DNA of 13,253 bases. Origin: an uncultured Ruminococcus sp. Lineage in GTDB: Bacteria > Bacillota > Clostridia > Oscillospirales > CAG-272. The notes under the pieces were generated by a model. That model saw only the letters and a list, made by a program, of their open reading frames with translations. It was not told the origin of the DNA and searched no databases. Of the stretch, positions 6,849-13,253 are shown piece by piece. The stretch is taken from the NCBI GenBank assembly GCA_902782785.1, contig CACZOH010000047.1:1-13253 (forward strand), in the 5' to 3' direction. Position numbers and translations under genes: made by a program. The number at the start of each line of letters is the position of its first letter. Positions within the stretch are counted from its first letter, which is position 1.

Positions 6849-7895
6849 ATGATGACGATAGACGAACTTGTAGGCATGGCGAGAGCCGACGGAGGATCGG
6901 ACGTACATCTGATCTGCGGGCTTCCGCCCAAATACAGGGTCGACGGTCAGCTGCTCGATATGTGCGAGGAAAAGCTGACCAAGGAGGACTGCGTAAACGC
7001 GGCGCGTGAGCTTGCGGGAGACACGTATTCCGAAATGGAGGACATAGGCGAGCTTGACCTTGCGGGAACGTACGCCGGAAACCGCTGCAGAGTACATATT
7101 TTCAAGCAGCAGGGCGTGCCGTCCGTGGCGCTCCGTCTTCTGCGCGAGCATATACCGAAGCTTGAAACGCTCGGCATCCCGCCCGCCGCGCTTTCACTCA
7201 CAAATCTCCACAAGGGCATAGTCCTTGTGACGGGTGAAACGGGAAGCGGTAAATCTACCACTCTCGCCTCCATGCTTGACAGCATAAACCACACGAGACG
7301 CGACCACATAGTCACGCTCGAGGACCCGGTAGAGTATATTTACAAACCCGATCTGTGCGCGATAAACCAGCGCGAGGTCGGAAAGGACACGAGAAGCTTC
7401 TCCGACGGTCTCCGCGCCAGCCTGCGTGAGGACCCGAACGTAATACTGATAGGCGAGATGCGTGACAAGGACACGATAGAGACGGCGATAACCGCCGCGG
7501 AAACGGGCCACCTCGTTTTCGGAACGCTGCACACGGGCAGCGCGTCGGACGCGGTCGACCGTATCGTGCAGGTGTTCCCCGAGGGTATGCAGACGCAGAT
7601 CAGACTTCAGCTCTCAATGTGTCTTGAGGCCGTGCTCACACAGCAGCTGCTTCCGAAAAAGGGCGGCGGCAGAGTACTTGCCTGCGAGATGATGATAGTT
7701 ACGGACGCGATAAGAAACCTGATAAGAGCGGGCAACACGCCGCAGATAGCCAACGCCATAGCGACGAGCGCGGCGCTCGGCGGTCAGACGATGGACCAGG
7801 CGCTGATAAAGCTTCTGCGCTCCGGCGTCATATCAAAGGAAACGGCGATACACTTCGCGCACAATCAGGATTACATAAAGAAAAACGCCATCTGA
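6849..7895 (+). CDS. pilT: PilT, type IV pilus retraction ATPase
   Basis: Hexameric cytoplasmic ATPase that depolymerises the pilus, giving twitching motility or DNA uptake. It is 348 residues, the usual PilT length. It has an N-terminal PAS-like domain with SDVHL (17-21), then Walker A GETGSGKST (129-137), TLEDPVEYIY (156-165), Walker B region VILIGEMRD (198-206), and the His box GHLVFGTLHTG (220-230). AIRNLIR (287-293) is the C-terminal signature needed for PilT-driven retraction and separates it from PilB. There is no tetracysteine site, also as in PilT. The ribosome binding site is weak (GGGG at 6837-6840, 8 bases upstream), and ATG codons at 6849 and 6852 are both possible. Its presence implies a retractile pilus, unlike a simple secretion pseudopilus. 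Confidence 0.97.
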   Translation: MMTIDELVGMARADGGSDVHLICGLPPKYRVDGQLLDMCEEKLTKEDCVNAARELAGDTYSEMEDIGELDLAGTYAGNRCRVHIFKQQGVPSVALRLLREHIPKLETLGIPPAALSLTNLHKGIVLVTGETGSGKSTTLASMLDSINHTRRDHIVTLEDPVEYIYKPDLCAINQREVGKDTRSFSDGLRASLREDPNVILIGEMRDKDTIETAITAAETGHLVFGTLHTGSASDAVDRIVQVFPEGMQTQIRLQLSMCLEAVLTQQLLPKKGGGRVLACEMMIVTDAIRNLIRAGNTPQIANAIATSAALGGQTMDQALIKLLRSGVISKETAIHFAHNQDYIKKNAI

Positions 7896-7927
7896 CAATC
7901 CACCCACCGAAGAAAGGCTGATCGGAG

Positions 7928-7955
7928 ATCCCCGTCCCGCTTCGGGAAGGGCGAT
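7928..7955 (+). promoter_or_regulatory. Stable intra-operon hairpin before the pilin-like gene
   Basis: ATC-CCC-g-TCCCG, loop CTT, then CGGGA-a-GGG-c-GAT: eleven base pairs with one mismatch and one bulge. It ends 2 bases before the AGAGGA ribosome binding site of the next gene. No T-tract follows, so it should not terminate transcription. It sits in the only long gap (71 bases) inside the operon. A processing or stabilising role for the downstream mRNA is inference. Confidence 0.5.
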
Positions 7956-7966
7956 ACAGAGGAATT

Positions 7967-8689
7967 ATGGACGGATCATTCAATTCAAAAATAAGAAACA
8001 TAAGAGGCATATCGCGTCTTGTATTCATACTTATAATACTCGTCGCGGTGATGCTTGTCGTCGTTTCTATTCCTATTTATATATATTACCGCCAGCAGTC
8101 GGAGAAGATCGGCTGCACGCAGTCGCTCGACTCGGGAACGAGACAGCTGTACGACGCGTATCTGCTCGGCGATATCCACAGCGTTGAGGACGCGAAAAAG
8201 CGTATAACGCACGTTATGAACGGCTGGGAGGATCTGTGTCCCGCTTACGGCGACATATATATAGTTGAAGACAAGAACAGCGAAAAGCCGTACCGCCTTG
8301 TATGCGGAATACACGCGGAGGACAGAAAAGAACGCACGAGGCTGAACGCCGAAAACGTTTTTGAACAGGTCAGAAAGCGCGTAAAAGAGCTTCAGGCGCT
8401 CGGCGAAAAATATCCCGACGCCGTGACGGTAAAGCTCAACGGAAAAGAGCTTGTGGTAAGCCGCGTCAAAGAGATGACGAATTATAAATACGGCACGGAT
8501 TCCAACACGGAGCTGAAAGGGACGGTCGCGTATTTCGGCATAACCGGCGATTTCGATTTTGAAAACCCGACGAACCAGCTTGAAGGCTCGGTCTGCTATT
8601 TCAATTTTGCGGACGAGGAATACGCGGCGATCTGGTATCTCCCCGAAGGCTTCTGGGGATCGGCATACGGCAGAATAGTAGATAACTAA
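7967..8689 (+). CDS. Divergent type IV pilin-like protein lacking Glu5, with long C-terminal extension
   Basis: 240 residues; probably a pilin or minor pilin processed by PilD. The N-terminus is a short basic leader ending RG (R13-G14), then a hydrophobic helix at 18-37. If cleavage follows G14, P36 falls at mature position +22, exactly as in type IV pilins, and the helix continues into the amphipathic IYIYYRQQSEK. The near-invariant Glu at +5 is replaced by V19. C91-P92...G95 and C113..H116 form a CPxxGxIxI...CxxH pattern like the CPxGGxY...CSxHG end of many Gram-positive pilins, but about 120 more residues follow (C210 among them), making it longer than usual. AGAGG lies 4 bases before the ATG. 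It sits between pilT and pilC, and no other pilin gene is visible. The alternative is an ordinary membrane-anchored protein of unknown role. The pilin assignment rests on position-specific matches, not overall similarity. Confidence 0.72.
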   Translation: MDGSFNSKIRNIRGISRLVFILIILVAVMLVVVSIPIYIYYRQQSEKIGCTQSLDSGTRQLYDAYLLGDIHSVEDAKKRITHVMNGWEDLCPAYGDIYIVEDKNSEKPYRLVCGIHAEDRKERTRLNAENVFEQVRKRVKELQALGEKYPDAVTVKLNGKELVVSRVKEMTNYKYGTDSNTELKGTVAYFGITGDFDFENPTNQLEGSVCYFNFADEEYAAIWYLPEGFWGSAYGRIVDN

Positions 8690-8710
8690 TAATATACACA
8701 GGGTGAGAAT

Positions 8711-9925
8711 ATGGTAAAGTACAAATATTCCGCGTTATCAAAGGACGGACAGAAGGTATCCGGCATTGTAGACGCCTTCAACGAGCTTGACGCCGTTGAC
8801 AGGATAAAGGAAAGCTGCAACGTCGTGCTCAAGCTTGCCGAGATAAAGGAAGAGGGCACGGGACTTCTGAATATGCAGATAGGTAAAAAGAAGCTGAACA
8901 AAAAGGCTTTTACCGTTATGTGCAGTCAGTTTTCCATTATATTGAGCTCGGGTATCCCGATAGCGCGTACGGTCGAGCTTATAGCCGACAAAACGACGAA
9001 CAAACCGCTTAAAGAGATGCTCCGCAAGGTCGCAGCCGACGTTGAGGCGGGCCGTTCGATCTCCTCAAGCTTCGAGGAGCACGGAGATAAGCTTCTGCCG
9101 CCGACGTTTATCGAGACGATAAGATCGGGCGAGGAGTCCGGTAATCTTGACAAATCGTTTGAGACGATGTATCAGCATTTCGACAAGCAGACCAAGATGA
9201 GAAACAAGGTAAGAAGCGCGCTTGCGTACCCGGCTTTCGTTCTCGTGATCGCAGTTGCCGTCGTTATCGTGCTTATGGTCAAGGTCGTTCCGACGTTTAC
9301 GGCGATATTCGACAGCTACGGCGCGGAGCTTCCGCTCATAACAAGGATGCTTATCGGAATATCTGATTTCTTCCGCAAATATTATCTCATAATGCTTGCG
9401 GTGATAGCGGCGGGAGTAATTTTTTACAAGATATACGGCAACACGGAGCAGGGAAGGATCAATCTGGCAAAGCTTCAGCTAAAGATCCCCGTGCTCGGCA
9501 ACATAAACCTGCTCAACGCCGCAAGCCAGTTTGCAAACACGATGACTACGATGCTCGGCGCGGGTCTGCCGATGACGCGGTCGATCTCGATCACGGCCAA
9601 GGTAATAGACAACTATTACATAAGTCAGGAGACGGGCAAGCTTTCCGGCAAGATAGAAGAGGGCAACGCGCTCGCCGCCGTAATGCGTGAGCAGGCGGTA
9701 ATGCCGGACATACTGATAGATATGGTCGGCGTCGGTGAGGAGACCGGTGAGCTTGAGGAAACGCTCAACACGATTGCCGGCTACTACGACGCGGAGCTTG
9801 AAATGGCGATAGCCGCGGCGATGCGCAAGCTTGAACCTGCGCTGCTCGTCGGACTTGCCGGCATCGCGGGATTCATAGTTATCGCGATCTACGTCGCAAT
9901 GTTCGATATGTACGGAGCGATGTAA
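8711..9925 (+). CDS. pilC: PilC, type IV pilus inner-membrane platform protein
   Basis: Polytopic membrane protein of the GspF/PilC family, 404 residues, full length. It sits at the centre of the machine, couples PilB/PilT rotation to pilin insertion or removal, and binds PilO/PilN. The N-terminal segment KYKYSALSKDGQKVSG is the standard family opening. Two GspF repeats follow: about 68-192 (FTVMCSQFSIILSSGIP, RSGEESGNLD) and about 270-395 (ASQFANTMTTMLGAGLP, VGEETGELEE). Three membrane helices are visible, near 173-196, 223-240 and 376-396. GGGTGAG lies upstream of the ATG, a normal ribosome binding site. The gene is 21 bases from the pilin-like gene and 14 from pilD. Confidence 0.97.
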   Translation: MVKYKYSALSKDGQKVSGIVDAFNELDAVDRIKESCNVVLKLAEIKEEGTGLLNMQIGKKKLNKKAFTVMCSQFSIILSSGIPIARTVELIADKTTNKPLKEMLRKVAADVEAGRSISSSFEEHGDKLLPPTFIETIRSGEESGNLDKSFETMYQHFDKQTKMRNKVRSALAYPAFVLVIAVAVVIVLMVKVVPTFTAIFDSYGAELPLITRMLIGISDFFRKYYLIMLAVIAAGVIFYKIYGNTEQGRINLAKLQLKIPVLGNINLLNAASQFANTMTTMLGAGLPMTRSISITAKVIDNYYISQETGKLSGKIEEGNALAAVMREQAVMPDILIDMVGVGEETGELEETLNTIAGYYDAELEMAIAAAMRKLEPALLVGLAGIAGFIVIAIYVAMFDMYGAM

Positions 9926-9939
9926 TAACGGAGACGGCT

Positions 9940-10734
9940 ATGGTGTCGATTTACGGCAATACGTTTATTATGATCTATTCCGCCGCCGTCTGCTTCATAC
10001 TCGGCGCGGTGATGGGCTCGTTTCTGAACTGCGCGGCGTACAGAACGGCGCACGGACAGAGCTTCATCAGGGGCAGAAGTCATTGTACGACGTGCGGGCA
10101 CGAGCTGTCCGTAAAGGATCTGTTTCCGATATTCTCTTACATTTTCCTGCGCGGAAAATGCCGTTACTGCGGCGCAAAGGTTTCCGTACGGTATCCTTTG
10201 ACGGAGCTGTTCTTTGCGCTTCTGACGGTCGGATGCCTTTTCAGATTCGATCTGACGCTTTTATGCTTAAGGAATTACATTTTCATATGCTGTCTGTTTT
10301 ACATAACTCTGACGGATCTTGAAAGCTGTATAATCCCGAACGGCGCGCTTATTATTTCAGTTGTCGCGTGGGCGGCGTATCTGCCGTTTTCAGGCTACGG
10401 CTGGCTTGACATTCTGCTTTACGTCGTCGCGGGCGTCGCGTACGGCGGAGCGATACTTCTCATATCGCTCATACTTGACAAGGTGCTCAAAAAGGAGAGC
10501 ATGGGAGGCGGAGACATAAAGCTGTTTGCCGTCTGCGGACTTTATTTCGGACTTGTGGGAATGCTTTTCACCGTTATCATCGCCTGCCTGATCGGGCTTG
10601 TTACGGCGCCGATACTGAAGCGGATAAAGGGTGAAAAACAGTTTCCGTTCGGTCCCTCGATAGCGATATCATCGTGCCTTATGCTGTTTATCGGACAGTT
10701 GTTCGTATCATGGTATATGGGACTCATTTCATAG
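9940..10734 (+). CDS. pilD: PilD, prepilin leader peptidase / N-methyltransferase
   Basis: Integral membrane aspartic protease (A24A family), 264 residues. It cuts the leader of prepilins after the -1 Gly and methylates the new N-terminus. The N-terminal methylase domain has GSFLNCAAYR (26-35) and the zinc site C49, C52, C74 and C77 (HCTTC, KCRYC). The peptidase aspartates are D126 in TDLESCIIPN and D192 in the GGGD motif (MGGGDIKLF). PFGPSIA (236-242) is the usual loop before the last helix. Several membrane helices are evident. All key residues are present, so both activities are expected. GGAG (9930-9933) lies 6 bases before the ATG. Its natural substrate in this operon would be the pilin-like protein encoded at 7967-8689. 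Confidence 0.97.
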   Translation: MVSIYGNTFIMIYSAAVCFILGAVMGSFLNCAAYRTAHGQSFIRGRSHCTTCGHELSVKDLFPIFSYIFLRGKCRYCGAKVSVRYPLTELFFALLTVGCLFRFDLTLLCLRNYIFICCLFYITLTDLESCIIPNGALIISVVAWAAYLPFSGYGWLDILLYVVAGVAYGGAILLISLILDKVLKKESMGGGDIKLFAVCGLYFGLVGMLFTVIIACLIGLVTAPILKRIKGEKQFPFGPSIAISSCLMLFIGQLFVSWYMGLIS

Positions 10735-10758
10735 AAAAACAAGAAAGGTGACACAAAT

Positions 10759-11820
10759 ATGGCAGAAACGATACTGGGTATAGATTTCGGCTATGACAGC
10801 CTTAAGCTTGCGCTTGTGAGCGGTAAGCAGGTCAAAAAAAGCGTGATAGTGCCTATGCCGAAAAATCTGTTGAAGGACGGCAAGGTCGTTTCCACGGAAA
10901 CGATGGGCGAGCTGATACGCAACGTCCTGAAGGACAACGGGATGAGCTGCCGCGGAGCCGCGGTCGCGTTCCCGAACGAAACGGTGTTCGTAAGATCCGT
11001 TTCGATGCCCGTGATGACGCACGACCAGCTTATATATAACCTCCCGTACGAATTCAGGGACTACATAACGGACGAGCTGAAGAACTATACGTACGATTAC
11101 GCCGTCATAGGCAGCGACAGCGATAAACAGCCGGAGGAGAAACCCGAAGGCGAGGGAGAGGGCGAAAAGCCGGCGGAAGAGGAAGAGAAAGAGAAAGCGA
11201 TGCATCTTATCGCCGCGGCGGTACAGACCTCCGTTCTGGACGATACAAAGGCGATGCTCCGCAAAGCCGGACTTAAATTCTCAAGCGCCGTGCCCGCCGT
11301 TTGCAGCTACATAAACCTTATAAGGAATATGGATAAGGAATACCGCCCCGAATCGGGTGAGTACTGTATACTCGACCTCGGATATAAAGAGGTCAGAATG
11401 TATATGTTCAAAAACGACGTGAACATAGCCTCCCGCGTGCTTGAAGTCGGTATGTCCGTGATAGACGACGTTATCGCGGAGGCGTACAACGTTGACGTGC
11501 ATCTTGCTCATACGTATCTGTTATCCAATTACGACAACTGTCAGAACAAGGACGCCTGCATCAACGCGTTCAACAATATGGCGGTCGAGCTTATGCGCGC
11601 CGTGAACTTCTACAACTTCAGTAATCCCGACAGTCATCTGTCGGATATATGGGTGTGCGGCGGCGGAGCCGTTATACAGACGCTTGTTTCCGCCATCAAA
11701 AACACTCTCGATATGCATATACACAAAGCGTCCGAATTGGTAAAAGACGGCGATAAGATAGAAGATTGCAATTCTCTTGTGCTTGCTATCGGCGCCGCGC
11801 TTAATCTTACGGGGAGGTGA
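10759..11820 (+). CDS. pilM: PilM, actin-like ATPase of the pilus alignment complex
   Basis: Cytoplasmic FtsA/MreB-like protein, 353 residues, that binds the N-terminal tail of PilN and links the ATPases to the membrane complex. Actin-fold nucleotide motifs are visible: phosphate-1 GIDFGYDSLKLA (7-18), phosphate-2 ILDLGYKEVRMY (204-215), and the adenosine motif WVCGGGAVIQT (298-308). AVAFPNETVFVR (68-79) and the alternating SHS2/1C region follow the PilM pattern. Unusual is an acidic, low-complexity insert at residues 120-147 (PEEKPEGEGEGEK... and EEEEKEK), absent from the PilM proteins I know. AAGGTGA lies 7 bases upstream of the ATG. It follows pilD by 24 bases, and its TGA is 5 bases before the pilN ATG. 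Confidence 0.95.
   Translation: MAETILGIDFGYDSLKLALVSGKQVKKSVIVPMPKNLLKDGKVVSTETMGELIRNVLKDNGMSCRGAAVAFPNETVFVRSVSMPVMTHDQLIYNLPYEFRDYITDELKNYTYDYAVIGSDSDKQPEEKPEGEGEGEKPAEEEEKEKAMHLIAAAVQTSVLDDTKAMLRKAGLKFSSAVPAVCSYINLIRNMDKEYRPESGEYCILDLGYKEVRMYMFKNDVNIASRVLEVGMSVIDDVIAEAYNVDVHLAHTYLLSNYDNCQNKDACINAFNNMAVELMRAVNFYNFSNPDSHLSDIWVCGGGAVIQTLVSAIKNTLDMHIHKASELVKDGDKIEDCNSLVLAIGAALNLTGR
11811..11820 (+). promoter_or_regulatory. Ribosome binding site that selects the ATG at 11826 for pilN
   Basis: GGGGAGGTGA overlaps the end of pilM and lies 5 bases before the ATG at 11826. The in-frame GTG at 11817 is inside this motif and so cannot be the start. Confidence 0.75.
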
Positions 11821-11825
11821 GCGTT

Positions 11826-12461
11826 ATGGGATTACTTGACAAGCAGATAAGCTTTAAGAAAGAAAATCTCAACAAGCAGAGAAAATACAGCAAAGGCAAG
11901 CTGCCCACAAAGAAAAACATAAACTTTGCCGACGTAGGAAAGAAAAAGATAAACCCCCTGATACTGATAGTGGGACTTATCCTCATAATCACCGCCGCGG
12001 CTCTGTTCAGCAAGTTTGCCGTTATAGACAGACTTCAGCAGGTTAATAAAGCGCAAGCCGAGGTCGCGCAGATCAAAGCGGAGATAGACGCGCTTTATAA
12101 GAAGATTGCGGGTTACGGCGAGATAAACGATCTCTACGCTCACTACACGATAAACGAAATGACGGAGAGCGAGCTCAACCGCGCCGACAGGATAGAGGCG
12201 ATAGAGATGCTCGAGCGTATCGTTGAAAAGGACGCGAGCCTGGGCGCCATGTCGTTCAAGGACAACACGCTTACCGTGACGGTTACTGCTCCGACGCTTC
12301 AGGTCATAAACGTTATGGCGGGACAGATAAATCTCGAGCCGAACGTCGACTACTGCACGGTCACCACGGCTTCAACGCCGGGAAGCAAGGAAGAGGAAAC
12401 CGGGATCGTTACCGCAAGGATAACGATCTATCTGAAAAAAGCACTTGAGGAGGAAGCGTGA
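11826..12461 (+). CDS. pilN: PilN-like membrane protein of the pilus alignment complex
   Basis: Single-pass membrane protein, 211 residues from the ATG at 11826. It has a basic cytoplasmic N-terminus of about 42 residues, one membrane helix near 43-62 (NPLILIVGLILIITAAALF), a predicted coiled coil at about 66-98, and an alpha/beta domain at about 120-206 consistent with the ferredoxin-like fold of PilN. In PilN the cytoplasmic INLLP-type motif docks onto PilM; here NINFADVG (31-38) is the nearest candidate. The sequence is divergent, and the call rests on the topology and on the position directly after pilM and before pilO. The stop TGA (12459-12461) overlaps the pilO ATG by one base, which indicates translational coupling of the two partners. 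Confidence 0.88.
   Translation: MGLLDKQISFKKENLNKQRKYSKGKLPTKKNINFADVGKKKINPLILIVGLILIITAAALFSKFAVIDRLQQVNKAQAEVAQIKAEIDALYKKIAGYGEINDLYAHYTINEMTESELNRADRIEAIEMLERIVEKDASLGAMSFKDNTLTVTVTAPTLQVINVMAGQINLEPNVDYCTVTTASTPGSKEEETGIVTARITIYLKKALEEEA
12448..12453 (+). promoter_or_regulatory. Ribosome binding site that selects the ATG at 12461 for pilO
   Basis: AGGAGG lies 7 bases before the ATG at 12461 but only 4 before the in-frame GTG at 12458. The ATG, which overlaps the pilN stop as TGATG, is the better start. Confidence 0.7.
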
Positions 12462-13036
12462 TGAAAATTTTAAGCCGTGATTTCACGATAGTTGAAAAGA
12501 TCATAATACTCATTCTCCTCGTATTTCTGCTCGGTCTCGCTTACTACCAGTTCGTCGACCGTCCCGTGCGCACCGCGCTTGAAACCGCGGCGAGCGAAAA
12601 AGCGGCTCTTACCACGGAGCTGACCGCGGTCAAGGCAAAGGTCGCCCAGCTTGAAAAAATGAAAAACGAGATAGACAACATCACAAAAACGGGCGCTTAC
12701 GCTAAAATGCCGAGCTACGACAACAGTAAAGAAGTTTATCAGCTTTTAAACAACGTGTTTGGAAAACTGGGATACAACATAAACTTCTCAAGCCACGTTA
12801 AAAGCGGCAATATAGTCAGATGGAACATCTCCATGTCGTTCACCGCGCCTGACAGAGAGACGGTCAAAACCATACTTAAGGAGATAACAACGTGTAATTA
12901 CCGCTGCCTGATCTCCGATCTCAACATTACGCCGACAACCAAAAACGGATACAGCTCCGTATCCGTTTCGACAACGATCACGTTCTATGAGACGATGGTC
13001 GGAGCCACTACAAATCAGGGTGTAAGCAGCAAATAA
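12461..13036 (+). CDS. pilO: PilO-like membrane protein of the pilus alignment complex
   Basis: Single-pass membrane protein, 191 residues. It has a short cytoplasmic tail (1-12), a membrane helix near 13-32 (KIIILILLVFLLGLAYYQF), a coiled coil at about 36-75 with heptad-like spacing, then an alpha/beta domain (about 87-180). In that domain the strands NINFSSHVKSG, IVRWNISMSFTA and SVSVSTTITFY fit the PilO ferredoxin-like fold. It would pair with PilN through the coiled coil and contact PilC. The assignment is by topology and gene order rather than strong sequence motifs. It is the last gene of the operon: no PilP gene follows, as expected where there is no outer membrane. The terminator begins 88 bases beyond the stop. 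Confidence 0.87.
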   Translation: MKILSRDFTIVEKIIILILLVFLLGLAYYQFVDRPVRTALETAASEKAALTTELTAVKAKVAQLEKMKNEIDNITKTGAYAKMPSYDNSKEVYQLLNNVFGKLGYNINFSSHVKSGNIVRWNISMSFTAPDRETVKTILKEITTCNYRCLISDLNITPTTKNGYSSVSVSTTITFYETMVGATTNQGVSSK

Positions 13037-13123
13037 AAATCAAAGGACCTCCGCAAAGGGAAAAGCCCGATAAGGAAGTTATTAACAGCGCGTAAATGCG
13101 GTGAGTAAGTGCGCAAATATTGA

Positions 13124-13169
13124 AAAGAACAGGCTGGAAATTCTACAGTCTGTTCTTTGTTGTTTGTGT
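13124..13169 (+). terminator. Rho-independent terminator of the pil operon
   Basis: AAAGAACAGGCTG (13124-13136) pairs with CAGTCTGTTCTTT (13146-13158), 13 bp with a single G-U wobble, around the 9-base loop GAAATTCTA. It is followed by the T-rich tail GTTGTTTGTGT. No gene is visible between pilO and this structure (13037-13123). Confidence 0.85.
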
Positions 13170-13172
13170 CAG

Positions 13173-13253
13173 AGCTAAATTGCCGCGCAAAGCGCGTCAG
13201 CTAAATTGTTTGCCTATCGCCAAAACAGCTAAATTGAAAATCAAAGATTTTCA
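13173..13253. repeat. Repeat array with core CAGCTAAATTG and palindromic spacers, open at the right edge
   Basis: AGCTAAATTG occurs at 13173-13182, 13199-13208 and 13227-13236, a spacing of 26 and 28 bases; copies 2 and 3 also share the preceding C. Each spacer is a different palindrome closed by TG...CA. The first is CGCGC-AAA-GCGCG. The second is an imperfect one, TGTTTG...CAAAACA. The third is a perfect 8-bp TGAAAATC-AAA-GATTTTCA ending on the last base of the window. The final CA would begin a further core copy. It starts 3 bases after the T-rich tail of the pil terminator. No known repeat family is assigned. Confidence 0.7.

Noticed and set aside
6077..6931. Long minus-strand open frames opposite pilB, the solute-binding protein and other genes
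   Set aside because: They lie wholly or mostly inside well supported genes, have no ribosome binding sites or recognisable domains, and are Arg/Tyr/Val-rich in the way of antisense shadows.
7928..7955. Hairpin before the pilin-like gene as a terminator
   Set aside because: No T-tract follows, and the genes on both sides belong to the same pilus system.
13037..13123. A small gene between pilO and the terminator
   Set aside because: Only very short frames exist and none has a ribosome binding site at a sensible distance.
13173..13253. CRISPR array
   Set aside because: The repeat is only 10-11 bases, units are 26-28 bases in total, and the spacers are palindromes rather than unrelated 30-mers. 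No cas gene is visible.

Overview
The window reads as a chromosomal segment of a monoderm, Clostridia-like member of the Bacillota. It carries a type IV pilus operon with the monoderm set of parts: PilM, PilN and PilO are present, with no PilP and no PilQ secretin. Lipoproteins carry Thr/Glu-rich linkers after the lipobox. The DNA is of roughly middling GC, and isoleucine is written largely as ATA in the pilus ATPase genes. A species cannot be named from this.

Left part (1-3415, + strand): the 3' end of a secreted beta-propeller-like protein cut by the window edge, an M42-family aminopeptidase, and a lipoprotein that looks like the solute-binding subunit of an ABC importer but has no permease genes beside it. 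A near-perfect hairpin with T-tracts on both sides (3433-3471) ends this block and the opposing gene at once.

Middle (3470-5125): a minus-strand gene for a double-domain class II aldolase/adducin protein whose second domain has lost most of its catalytic residues. A 363-base AT-rich intergenic region follows, holding divergent promoters: one for the aldolase-like gene and a good TTGACA/TAAAAT promoter for the pilus operon.

Right part (5126-13036, + strand): one tightly packed operon, pilB - pilT - pilin-like gene - pilC - pilD - pilM - pilN - pilO. PilB is the extension ATPase, PilT the retraction ATPase, PilC the inner-membrane platform and PilD the prepilin peptidase. PilM/N/O form the cytoplasmic-to-membrane alignment complex. 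The 240-residue protein between pilT and pilC is best read as a divergent type IV pilin: a Gly at -1, a Pro at exactly +22, a CP...C..H motif, but Val instead of Glu at +5. PilB has two good copies of the c-di-GMP-binding MshEN motif, which suggests second-messenger control of pilus extension.

End (13037-13253): a rho-independent terminator closes the operon. It is followed at once by the start of a repeat array. Its core CAGCTAAATTG recurs every 26-28 bases, and each spacer is a different small palindrome. The array runs off the right edge and is the least explained item here.
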